From contig JACRAZ010000041.1 in the NCBI GenBank assembly GCA_016213205.1, positions 1-64,000 of the forward strand: a stretch of 64,000 bases of DNA, in the 5' to 3' direction. Shown in pieces: positions 45,952-54,123 of this stretch. The stretch's first letter is position 1, and each line of letters opens with the position of its first letter. The DNA is from Burkholderiales bacterium. Lineage in GTDB: Bacteria > Pseudomonadota > Gammaproteobacteria > Burkholderiales > Burkholderiaceae_C. A model generated the notes under the pieces. That model had not been told where the DNA came from and ran no database searches. It saw nothing but the letters and a program-made list of their open reading frames with translations. Both the position numbers and the translations under genes were made by a program.

Positions 45952-47616
45952 ATGAACGAGACCCTCCTCCTGCCCGCCGGCTACCCCGGCACCGCTGCCG
46001 ACGCCCCCCTCGAGGCACAGCGCGCGGCCGTGCTCGCCGAACTCGAACGCGGCGGCCCCCAATCCGCGGCCGCCAAGGCCACGGGCGCGTTCACGATCGC
46101 GCTCAGGCTGCCCGGCAACGGCTGCTTCCTGGCCGTGGACCGGTTTGCCGAGCACACGCTGTGTTATCGCGTACACGACGGCCAGCTGCAGTTCGCCGAG
46201 CAGGCCAATGCGTGGGCCGACGCCGGCGCCGGCGCCGAGCTCGACCTGCAGGCGCTGTACGACTACCTCTGGTTCCATTGCATCCCCTCGCCCCGCACGG
46301 TGTGGAAGGGCGTGTTCCGCCTGCCCCCCGGGCACTGCGCCTTGTTCCGTGATGGCCAGCTCAGCGTGACGCCGTACTGGCGACCGCGCTTCGACGAACC
46401 ACGCCGGCCGCGTTTCGACGAGCTGAAGTCCGAGTTCATCAGCACCCTCGAAAGTGCCGTCAAGCAGCGGCTGGATGGCAGCAAGCCGGCCTGCTTCCTC
46501 AGTGGCGGCACCGACAGCTCCACCGTGGCCGGCATGATCGGCCGCGTGGCCGGCCAGCCCGCCGCCACCTACTCGATCGGCTTCGAGGCCCAGGGCTACG
46601 ACGAGATGGCCTTCGCGCGCATCGCGGCGCGCCACTTCGGCACCGAGCACCACGAGTACTACGTCACCCCGGACGACCTGGTGCGCAGCATTGCCGACGT
46701 GGCGGGCTGGTACGACCAGCCCTTCGGCAATTCATCCGCCCTGCCGGCCTACTACTGCGCCCGCATGGCCTGCGAACAGGGCGTCACCCGGCTGCTGGCC
46801 GGTGACGGCGGTGACGAACTGTTCGGCGGCAATGCACGCTACGCCATGCAGAAGGTGTTCGGCTGGTATGGCGCGCTGCCGCAGCCGCTGCGCAGCGGCC
46901 TGCTCGAGCCGGTGTTCGGGCGCCAGGTGATGCGGGCGGTGCCGGGGCTGCGCCAGCTCAACGGCTTCATCCACCAGGCCCGCGTGGGCATGCCCGACCG
47001 CCTGCAGATGTACAACCTGCTGCGCCGGCTGGGCGCGGCCGAGGTGCTCACGCCGGGCTTCCTGGCCGCCACCGATGCCGCGGACGTGCTGCGCCAGCAA
47101 CGCGAGGTCTGGGCCCTGGCCGAGGCGCAGACCGAGTTGAACCGGACCCTGGCCTACGACTGGCGCTACACCCTCGCCGAGAGCGACCTGCCCAAGGTGC
47201 GCATGACCGCGCGCCTGGCGGGCATGGAGGTGGCGTTCCCGATGCTGGACCACGCCCTGCTGGAACTGTCGCTGCGCGTGCCCACTGACTACAAACTCAA
47301 GGGCTTCCGGCTGCGCTGGTTCTTCAAGGAGGCGCTGCGCGGCTTCCTGCCCGACGAGATCCTGACCAAGAAGAAACAAGGGTTCGGCCTGCCGTTCGGC
47401 GTGTGGGCCACTCGGCACGAGCCACTGCATCGCCTGGCCGAGGAATCCGTGCGCGGCACCGTCGACCGGGGCATCGTGCGTTCGGAATTCGTCGATGCGC
47501 TGTTCAGCACGCTGCTGCCCTCGGCCCCCGGCTACTACGGCGAGATGGTGTGGATCCTGATGATGCTGGAACAATGGCTGCGCCGGCACGCGCCCCAGTG
47601 GCGGCTGCCGCGTTGA
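45952..47616 (+). CDS. Asparagine-synthetase homologue lacking the glutaminase cysteine
   Basis: This 554-residue protein is of the AsnB family. The C-terminal synthetase domain is intact, with the PP-loop FLSGGTDSST at 182-191 and LLAGDGGDELFGGN near 285. The N-terminal glutaminase-like fold is recognisable (GAFTIALRLPGNGCFLAVDR) but begins MNETLLLP and not MCG, so the nucleophile Cys2 is missing. An in-frame TGA at 45928-45930 rules out a start further upstream. It may use free ammonia, or adenylate and amidate or condense a sugar or acyl carboxylate without glutamine. It is last but one in the plus-strand arm. Confidence 0.88.
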   Translation: MNETLLLPAGYPGTAADAPLEAQRAAVLAELERGGPQSAAAKATGAFTIALRLPGNGCFLAVDRFAEHTLCYRVHDGQLQFAEQANAWADAGAGAELDLQALYDYLWFHCIPSPRTVWKGVFRLPPGHCALFRDGQLSVTPYWRPRFDEPRRPRFDELKSEFISTLESAVKQRLDGSKPACFLSGGTDSSTVAGMIGRVAGQPAATYSIGFEAQGYDEMAFARIAARHFGTEHHEYYVTPDDLVRSIADVAGWYDQPFGNSSALPAYYCARMACEQGVTRLLAGDGGDELFGGNARYAMQKVFGWYGALPQPLRSGLLEPVFGRQVMRAVPGLRQLNGFIHQARVGMPDRLQMYNLLRRLGAAEVLTPGFLAATDAADVLRQQREVWALAEAQTELNRTLAYDWRYTLAESDLPKVRMTARLAGMEVAFPMLDHALLELSLRVPTDYKLKGFRLRWFFKEALRGFLPDEILTKKKQGFGLPFGVWATRHEPLHRLAEESVRGTVDRGIVRSEFVDALFSTLLPSAPGYYGEMVWILMMLEQWLRRHAPQWRLPR

Positions 47617-47926
47617 CCCGGGGGCTGCGCCACGGTCCGCCCGCGGGTCGGTGCGCAAGGCCACTCACAACGGCATCACTTTGTAACGGTAGGTCAGCCG
47701 AGTTCGTTGGATGATCGCGCCTGCGGCGCGCACGCCGCGCCCGCCTGCAACAAGTTAGGGGGTGCGCTGTGACAAAGTGCGCAGCATCGTCCACCCACCC
47801 CTGCACCGACATTCGATAACGGGTTGCCGCTCAGCGGGGCGCTACGCTGCGTCGATATCAGTGCCATAGCCGCCCTTTCGCTTGTACGTCCAGGCGGAGA
47901 ACCCGTTCCGACCGCCAGCATCCGCC
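47617..47926. other. Spacer before the large lipoprotein gene
   Basis: This 310-base gap has no supportable gene. It is less G+C-rich in two short stretches (around 47668-47690 and 47745-47780) and holds a CACTTTGT / ACAAAGTG inverted pair (47677-47684 and 47772-47779) too far apart to be a simple hairpin. I see no convincing -35/-10 pair. A promoter for the lipoprotein gene is nonetheless expected here, because the arm's tight spacing is broken. Confidence 0.4.
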
Positions 47927-50900
47927 ATGTCCATCGATCGCCGCACCTGTTTTGGAATTCCTTTCGCGTTATCTCCCTGGCTCGGCGCATGTGGTGGTGG
48001 CGGTGAGTCCCTGCTCGACGCCGAGACCGGTCCCAGCGCCAAGGCGCTGGCCGCCGTGCGCGGCCGGGTGGCCGACACCTCGCTGACCGTGCCGCCGCTG
48101 GGCAAGTACCGCTCCACCCAGCCCTGGCTGTTTGTCGATGCGCAGGCAAGCACCCCGATGACCCGGGGCGCCGGCATGTGGATGGAGACACCCGCGCGTG
48201 CCAGCCTCAGCGGTGCCAAGTCGGGCTACGCCTGGGGCAACTACGGCCCGTCGTACCGGTTCGTCGAGCAGTATGGCCAGTGGGCATGGCGCAACCCCGG
48301 TGGCGACTGGATCGACGCCGGCGGCGTGGCGCAGTCCACCGCCCGCCCGCACTTCAGGTTCACGGCCAACGCCGCCACCACTGGTGCCAGCGCCTACACG
48401 GCCGACATCACCGCCGGCGTCGAGGGTGCACGCAGCGCGGGGCGATGGAACGGCTACATCGTCAAGTGCAGCGGGGGGCAGCGCGCGATCGCCACCCACC
48501 ACCACGCCAGCCTGCCCGGCCCGAGCATCAGCGTCACCTACACCGACGGCACCACCGGCACGCTCAGCTGTGTCGCCTGCACGCGCCTGACCCCCGGCAC
48601 CGCCTACACCCAGCTCGGCAACGCCGAGGCGGTGATCGACACCGCGGTGGCGCTCGAGTTCGAACGCGCGGCCAAGCCGGTGGCCAGCGCCACCTTGCGC
48701 ATCACGCTGTCGCAGCACAGCGCCACAGGCGCCACGATCACCGGCTTTCTGGTCAACCCGCCGCTCAATGTGCAGCCGGTGCGCGCCGGCATCAGCGTGG
48801 ACTACCCGCTCGACGCCAACCTGGCCACCAACGCCACGGTGCTGTTCGCCCACCGCTACCAGGACGGCAGCACCCTGCAGGACTGGATCCACCCGCAGGC
48901 GCCGGTGAACGTCTGGAGCATGAACGCCTGGTCACCGCACCTGTTCGGCACCGGTGCGACCAACACCGACCGCCTGCCCTACAAGTACAACGGCGCTCCG
49001 GCCCCGGGCAAGTGGTTCTTCAAGCAGTACACCTCCACCGTGTCGCTGGTGAACTCCAGCTACACCGGCAACAACTTCGCGCCGCTGGCGCCTGGGCTGG
49101 GCGCGCTGCGGGTGGTGGTGCCGGCGGCCAATGCGGCCGACGGCGCGGCCTTCTCGCCGGCCGGCAGCCTGGGCTCCGACCTCTGGGCGGTGTTCGACGA
49201 AGCCCGCTGCGGCAACCTCGACCGGGTGTTCACGCGGTTCTACGTGCGGCTCGGGTCCACCGCCGCGCCGCTGGCCGAGACCAAGATGTTCCGGCAGACC
49301 GGCGGCACCGCGTACTACGCCTCGCGCGGCGGCAAGTTCGGCCCCGGCGTGCACCACTGGACGCACTACGGCGGCAACAACAACGTCGGCGGCAAGAACC
49401 TGGGCTGGACCAACCGCGGTGCGTTCATGGAGCTGCCGTCGGATGCCCCCATGGGCGGCGTGATCCCCGGCTGCCATTCGTGGGACATGATCGGCTACAA
49501 CATGCAGTGGGGGCAGGATGGCGGCCTGGGCGGCACGCTGATGCCCGACCGCTGGTACTGCATCGAGGTCGACTGCCAGCTCAACACCTTCAACCCCGCC
49601 GGCGGCAGCCCGGCCGATGGGGTGATGACCATCTATGTCGATGGCCGGCTCGCGGCCCGCCACACCGGCTGGCGCTACCGCGACGGCCCGATCGACTATG
49701 CCAAGACCACGCCGCTGACCAACCTGGCGCCGTTCCGCAAGATGGGCCCGATCGGGCTGCTGCTGCAGGACTACAACGGCGGTGTGCTGCCGCCGGACCG
49801 GGACCTGGTGCTGTTCTACACCGGCATCGTGGCGAGCACCTCGTACGTGGGCCCGATGAGCATGTCCGCGTCCTCCGATGGCCTGAAGCTGACCGGCCGC
49901 GCCTGGCTGCCCAACCGCGACGATGCGGGCGAGGTGCTGATGAGCGACCTCACCAAGCTGCCGGTGAACCAGTGGCTGGACGTTGCAGGCCCGGGCAGCC
50001 GTCTCGACAACGTGCTCGAGTTTCCGCGCCCGCCGCGTGCCGGCAACAGCAGTGGCGACGCGTCGGCGAACATCATCGCCGCGTGGGGCGGTGCGGCCTG
50101 GGACCACCAGAACCAGCGCATGATCATCGCCGGCGGCGGCCATGGCGACCTGGCCGAGTGGGCCACCGGGATCTACGGCGTCAGCGCCTCGCGCCTGAGT
50201 TTCGAGCGCCTGGTCAACAGCCAGAGCCCGGCAGCGGTGCAGTCCTGGAACTACACCACGCACAAGCTGGAGCCCGTGTCGCGCGGCAATGCCACGAACG
50301 TGCCGCTGACCACCGGCGTGCCCAGCTTCACCCACACCTACGACGGCCTGGTCTGGCTGCCGCCCGGCACGCCGGGCGCCGGGCCGATGAAGGGCGGCCT
50401 GTTCATCCCCGGCAACGCCCGCACCGTGGTGAACCTGGACACCGGTGTCTACCAGACCACGCACTGGAACAACCCGGAAACCGACATCCAGGACTGGTCC
50501 TACTGCACCGCCTTCGTCGATGGCCATGCGGTCTATGGGCCGCGCGGCAGCTGGTTCCACTTCAAGTACGACCTGACGCGCACCCAGTCCACCACCTGGC
50601 ATCCCAAGAGCTTCGGCGACATGAAGACCGCCTATGCCCGCTGCTCGGTTCCAGTGCCCTACGCCAACAAGATGTGGGGCTGGATGCGCGAACGGCGTGA
50701 GTACGTGACCTTCGCGACCACCGGCATCGTGCGCGTACGCTACGGTCAGGCGCTGATCGGCGACGCCGACGCGACGCTGCACGACTGGACGCCGTTCATC
50801 GATGCGGTGACGCTGGTCTCGTCCGACGGCTCGCACGCCGACTTCAACGCGATGACGCTGGCCGACGAGGGGGCGCTGTCCAGCGCCGGTATCCACTACG

Positions 50901-51136
50901 ACCATGCGGCAGGCTGCCTGTGGATCCAGGCGAACCCGGTGGGCGGGTGCCTCTACCAGGTGACCGGCCTGGCCACCAACACCTGGACCGTGCGCAAGAT
51001 CGCGGGCACCGAGGCGCGTTACGCACCGGTGCACATGACCTACGGGCGATTCCGTGTGGCCACCGTGGGCGGCGTCAAGCTGGCGATCCGGGTCACCGGC
51101 ACCACCGACCCGCTGCAGGTGATGCGCCTGGCCTGA
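47927..51136 (+). CDS. Very large lipoprotein with ConA-like and propeller-like regions
   Basis: This 1069-residue protein is not a member of any family I can name. The N-terminus reads as a lipoprotein signal (RR at 5-6, FALSPWLGAC with the lipid Cys at residue 22, then GGGG). Residues about 50-330 are beta-rich with paired cysteines (LSCVACTRL). Residues about 390-650 look like a concanavalin-type lectin/glucanase fold (YCIEVDCQLNTF, MTIYVDGRLAARHTGW). Residues about 660-1069 have repeated Kelch-like blades (WDHQNQRMIIAGGGHGDL, KGGLFIPGNARTVVNLDTG). The ATG at 47927 is preferred over a TTG 15 codons upstream. It probably binds or cleaves the polysaccharide made by the locus. Confidence 0.75.
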   Translation: MSIDRRTCFGIPFALSPWLGACGGGGESLLDAETGPSAKALAAVRGRVADTSLTVPPLGKYRSTQPWLFVDAQASTPMTRGAGMWMETPARASLSGAKSGYAWGNYGPSYRFVEQYGQWAWRNPGGDWIDAGGVAQSTARPHFRFTANAATTGASAYTADITAGVEGARSAGRWNGYIVKCSGGQRAIATHHHASLPGPSISVTYTDGTTGTLSCVACTRLTPGTAYTQLGNAEAVIDTAVALEFERAAKPVASATLRITLSQHSATGATITGFLVNPPLNVQPVRAGISVDYPLDANLATNATVLFAHRYQDGSTLQDWIHPQAPVNVWSMNAWSPHLFGTGATNTDRLPYKYNGAPAPGKWFFKQYTSTVSLVNSSYTGNNFAPLAPGLGALRVVVPAANAADGAAFSPAGSLGSDLWAVFDEARCGNLDRVFTRFYVRLGSTAAPLAETKMFRQTGGTAYYASRGGKFGPGVHHWTHYGGNNNVGGKNLGWTNRGAFMELPSDAPMGGVIPGCHSWDMIGYNMQWGQDGGLGGTLMPDRWYCIEVDCQLNTFNPAGGSPADGVMTIYVDGRLAARHTGWRYRDGPIDYAKTTPLTNLAPFRKMGPIGLLLQDYNGGVLPPDRDLVLFYTGIVASTSYVGPMSMSASSDGLKLTGRAWLPNRDDAGEVLMSDLTKLPVNQWLDVAGPGSRLDNVLEFPRPPRAGNSSGDASANIIAAWGGAAWDHQNQRMIIAGGGHGDLAEWATGIYGVSASRLSFERLVNSQSPAAVQSWNYTTHKLEPVSRGNATNVPLTTGVPSFTHTYDGLVWLPPGTPGAGPMKGGLFIPGNARTVVNLDTGVYQTTHWNNPETDIQDWSYCTAFVDGHAVYGPRGSWFHFKYDLTRTQSTTWHPKSFGDMKTAYARCSVPVPYANKMWGWMRERREYVTFATTGIVRVRYGQALIGDADATLHDWTPFIDAVTLVSSDGSHADFNAMTLADEGALSSAGIHYDHAAGCLWIQANPVGGCLYQVTGLATNTWTVRKIAGTEARYAPVHMTYGRFRVATVGGVKLAIRVTGTTDPLQVMRLA

Positions 51137-51161
51137 CGGCCCGCCACCTGCGGGTGGGGGT

Positions 51162-51179
51162 CGGGCCCGGAGGGGCCCG
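51162..51179. terminator. Possible hairpin between the convergent arms
   Basis: CGGGCCC (51162-51168) and GGGCCCG (51173-51179) form a seven-base-pair stem in the 88-base gap between the lipoprotein gene and the alkaline-phosphatase-fold gene. Other G+C-rich stems are possible around it. No T-run follows on either strand, so termination may be Rho-dependent. Confidence 0.3.
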
Positions 51180-51224
51180 CCCGCGTGCGATGTCCGGCCA
51201 GCCCGGGGGGCGGCCGGAAACCGT

Positions 51225-52628
51225 TCAGGCGGCTTGCAAGGGGCGCCCGGCCATCGAACCCGCGGGCGGCACGTCGAAGTGGCGAAGGATCGTCGGCGCC
51301 ACATCCAGGATCGACACCTTGCTCGGCATCGCGCGGTGCGTTCCGGTCTGGAACCAGAAGCAGCCGTCCGGGTGGTGCCAGCCGCTCTTGGTCGACTCGA
51401 GCTGGTAGAAGTGGTCGAAGAAGCGGTCGCTGGCCGGGCGTGGGCCGTCCGCGAACTCGATGCGCTGGTCGGCGGGCAGCTGCGCATAGATCTGCGCCCC
51501 GAACACCAGCCGGTTGGGCTCGTTGCCGGGCGCCGAATCGAACAGCTGCTTGCCCAGCACGCGCGCCGATTCGATGCGTTGCCGAGCGGCTTCGCACTGC
51601 TCGGCGTTGGCGAAGCTGAGGATGTACTGGTGCGCCATGACCGGCTGCATCTCGGCGTAGCTCACGCCCAGCGCGGCCAGCAGCGTGGCCACGTCATTCG
51701 GGCGATAGTAGTGGCGGCCACCCCGGTCTTCGTAGGCCGTGTAGGCCTGCTGGCTCAGTGCGCTGGCGAACATCAGTGATGCGCCGGTGCGCTGGGCCAG
51801 GTCCAGCATGTGTCCCACCGTGCCATCCATGGCCATGTAGCCGAACTTGACGGCATTGCCATAGGCCGCCTGGTTCTCGGGCGTCTGCCGGGTGCCGAAC
51901 TTCTCGGGCTCCAGGTAGCGCCAGTAGGCATGCTGCAGGTGCGCCGTGCTGTTGCTGAAGAAGGTGGCGAACGACGGCCGCTCACGCAGGTAGTAGTGGG
52001 TGAACACGTCCAGCAGGATGCGGTCGAGGATCTGCACCCGACGCCACTGCAGCGGCAGCTTCGACAGGCGCTCGTTGACCAACTGGCGCGCCGCGGCCCA
52101 GATGGTGCCCGCGCTCAGGCCGCTGCGCAGCAGCAGCATCGCCACCGAGGCGAGTTCACCGGCGCTCCAGCGCGCATGGGTCTGTTCCTGCGTGACCTTC
52201 TGGTAGAAGCGGCGGAACTCGTCCAGCGGCTGCGGGTAGGCCTTTTCCGAGTCGCACCACGGGTCGGGCAGGAACACGCTGCCTTCCTTCGCGAAGCCGC
52301 GGCAATTCATGCTCGAGAAGTTCATCACCCGCTTGCCGTTGCTCAGCAGCTGGTCCCACACGCTCACGTGCGGCATGCGCGCGCCCTCCGAGAGGCGGAA
52401 CACATGGTGTTCACGGAACGGCATGCCGGTGTGCAGCGAGTACCACTGGATCCAGGGCTCGAGGTTCGGCGGCTGCTTCTCGTCGGCTTCGGTGACGCAG
52501 ACGGTGGAGGTGTCGCGCAGCCGCTTGAAATTGGGCAGGTCGCCGCTGGCGATCCAGCGGTCGATCAGCGTGGGCGACAGTTCGTTGAACTCGAGCAGGA
52601 TGACGGGGGTGGATTTCACGTTACTCAT
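51225..52628 (-). CDS. Alkaline-phosphatase/phosphodiesterase-fold protein of the polysaccharide locus
   Basis: This 467-residue protein appears to have the alkaline phosphatase superfamily core. The opening strand is VILLEFNELSP (9-19), where the first metal ligand is normally Asp but here Glu13 or Glu16 would serve. EPWIQWYSLHTGMP follows (57-70), with Ser64 in the usual Ser/Thr nucleophile region. The end reads PSKVSILDVAPTILRHFDVP, a classic sulfatase/phosphodiesterase closing segment. There is no signal peptide, so it should be cytoplasmic. Candidate roles are release of a phospho- or sulfo-group during polymer assembly, but this is inference. It is the last gene of the minus arm. Confidence 0.72.
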   Translation of the reverse strand: MSNVKSTPVILLEFNELSPTLIDRWIASGDLPNFKRLRDTSTVCVTEADEKQPPNLEPWIQWYSLHTGMPFREHHVFRLSEGARMPHVSVWDQLLSNGKRVMNFSSMNCRGFAKEGSVFLPDPWCDSEKAYPQPLDEFRRFYQKVTQEQTHARWSAGELASVAMLLLRSGLSAGTIWAAARQLVNERLSKLPLQWRRVQILDRILLDVFTHYYLRERPSFATFFSNSTAHLQHAYWRYLEPEKFGTRQTPENQAAYGNAVKFGYMAMDGTVGHMLDLAQRTGASLMFASALSQQAYTAYEDRGGRHYYRPNDVATLLAALGVSYAEMQPVMAHQYILSFANAEQCEAARQRIESARVLGKQLFDSAPGNEPNRLVFGAQIYAQLPADQRIEFADGPRPASDRFFDHFYQLESTKSGWHHPDGCFWFQTGTHRAMPSKVSILDVAPTILRHFDVPPAGSMAGRPLQAA

Positions 52629-52767
52629 GATCCAGGGCTCAGGGCGAAGGCAGGCGCACGGCCAGATCGGCCAGCGGCATAACCGAGGGGCAGGCGTGAC
52701 TGCCGGGTTGAACGAAGGAGTCTAGAACCGAATGATGCAGGTGTGGTCGACATCGGCACGCGGACGA

Positions 52768-54123
52768 TCAAGAACCCGAGGGCTGCCCCCTGTTCGAGGG
52801 GTGGATCAGGCCACGCGGCGCCCCCCGGGGCGTGGCCGGGAGGCCGGCGCTCTTGTCTTCGCGAATCGTGGCACGCAGTACCGAGACCAGCGCCACGATG
52901 TAGTACGGCAGGTCGAAGTAGCCCAGCGAGAGGAACGCCCCGCCGACGGCGTAGCCCACCAGGCTGACCTGGATCATCGGCGCGAGTTGCGGCACCCAGG
53001 ACCCGTACACCGGGTGGTCCTTGGTCTCCTTGGCGAGCTGGCCGGCCATGCGCCATGCCAGCAGGCCCAGCAGGATGAACAGGCCCACGCCCGGGAAGCC
53101 ATGCTCGCCGAGCATCTGGAAGTAGATGCTGTGTGCCACGCGCAGCATGCCTTCCTGGTACATGTGCTCGAACTCGCCGCCACGCGGTGCATAACGGTTG
53201 AAGACATCCAGGTTGTCGGCATGGAAACCGGCCCCGACCAACGGCCGGTCGAGCGCACAGTTCCACAGCGTCTTCCAGGTGTAGATGCGCTGCATGGCCG
53301 AGCCGTCGGCCTGGTACTCCTGGATCGTGTCCATGCGCTGGGTCCAGGAATCGGGCATGAACGCGATGGCCGTGGCCAGCAGCACGCCGATCAGCACCGA
53401 GCTGCGCACCGGGTGCTTGCCCTTGATGCCAAGGAAGAAGCCCATCGCCACCAGCGCCAGCAACGCGCCACGCGACTGGCTGCCCAGGATCGAGAAGGTC
53501 ATCAGCACCGTGCCCAGGATCAGCAGGCGCCGCACCCACTTGCCGGTGGACACGCGGATCAGGTACACCATCATCGGCACCAGCATGGCCAGCGCCACGG
53601 CCAGTTCGTTGTTGCCCTCGATCATGCCGCCCGCCGGGCCCCAGATGCGCACCGAGCCCCCGGTGACGAGGGTCCAGAACCCACCCTTGAAACCGTAGAA
53701 GCCGATCGACAGCGTCATCACCCAGATCAGGCGTTCGATGTCCTTGCGCCCGCGCACCAGCATCATCGTGACCCAGATCATGAACTGGATCTTCAGCACG
53801 AAGATCCAGCGGTCGAGCACCATGTCCGACTTCGGGTTGATCGCGAAGAACGAGGTCACCGACATCCACACCATCAGCAGCAGCAGCGTGATGGAGATCG
53901 CGTCCACCGGAAACGGCTTGCGATCCTTCTTGTTCATCAGCAGCGACAGCAGCGTGGCGATGGCCACCACCTGCGAGAACGGCAGCGAACGCGCGAAGCC
54001 GAACACCGCGCGGTTCGGGTTCATCATGCCCAGCCAGGCCCAGGCGTAGGCCCCGATCACCGGGGAGCGCAGGATGAAGGGCAGGAGGCCCATCACCACG
54101 AGCGTGAGGACGATGTCACGCAT
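52768..54123 (-). CDS. Putative O-glycosylation ligase, exosortase-A-associated type
   Basis: This 451-residue polytopic membrane protein is of the Wzy/WaaL ligase superfamily. Family features include the N-terminus RDIVLTLVVMGLLPFILRSP, the AWLGMMNPNRAVFGFA segment, the ILGSQSRGALLALVAM core and the large periplasmic loop with GAGFHADNLDVFNRYAP and VAHSIYFQMLGEHGFPG. It is recalled as the ligase of exosortase A loci, thought to attach glycan to protein. The last about 25 residues (ATPRGAPRGLIHPSNRGQPSGS) come from a hairpin-rich repeat-like sequence (52785-52837). The ATG at 54123 lies eight bases inside the end of the CapK-like gene. Confidence 0.92.
   Translation of the reverse strand: MRDIVLTLVVMGLLPFILRSPVIGAYAWAWLGMMNPNRAVFGFARSLPFSQVVAIATLLSLLMNKKDRKPFPVDAISITLLLLMVWMSVTSFFAINPKSDMVLDRWIFVLKIQFMIWVTMMLVRGRKDIERLIWVMTLSIGFYGFKGGFWTLVTGGSVRIWGPAGGMIEGNNELAVALAMLVPMMVYLIRVSTGKWVRRLLILGTVLMTFSILGSQSRGALLALVAMGFFLGIKGKHPVRSSVLIGVLLATAIAFMPDSWTQRMDTIQEYQADGSAMQRIYTWKTLWNCALDRPLVGAGFHADNLDVFNRYAPRGGEFEHMYQEGMLRVAHSIYFQMLGEHGFPGVGLFILLGLLAWRMAGQLAKETKDHPVYGSWVPQLAPMIQVSLVGYAVGGAFLSLGYFDLPYYIVALVSVLRATIREDKSAGLPATPRGAPRGLIHPSNRGQPSGS
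52785..52837. repeat. Hairpin-rich repeat-like sequence in the ligase 3' end
   Basis: A degenerate CCCCCT..TCGAGGGG palindrome is followed by an eight-base-pair stem, GGCCACGC (52809-52816) with GCGTGGCC (52830-52837). It resembles the double-palindrome element at 4056-4087 and encodes the low-complexity C-terminal tail of the O-glycosylation ligase. It may be an intergenic repeat that has been read into the gene. Confidence 0.4.

Noticed and set aside
45928..45960. A missed upstream MCG start for the asparagine-synthetase homologue
   Set aside because: The in-frame TGA at 45928-45930 closes the frame and no Cys codon follows the ATG.
47677..47779. CACTTTGT / ACAAAGTG inverted pair as an operator or terminator
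   Set aside because: The eight-base arms are 87 bases apart with no supporting structure, so chance is likely.
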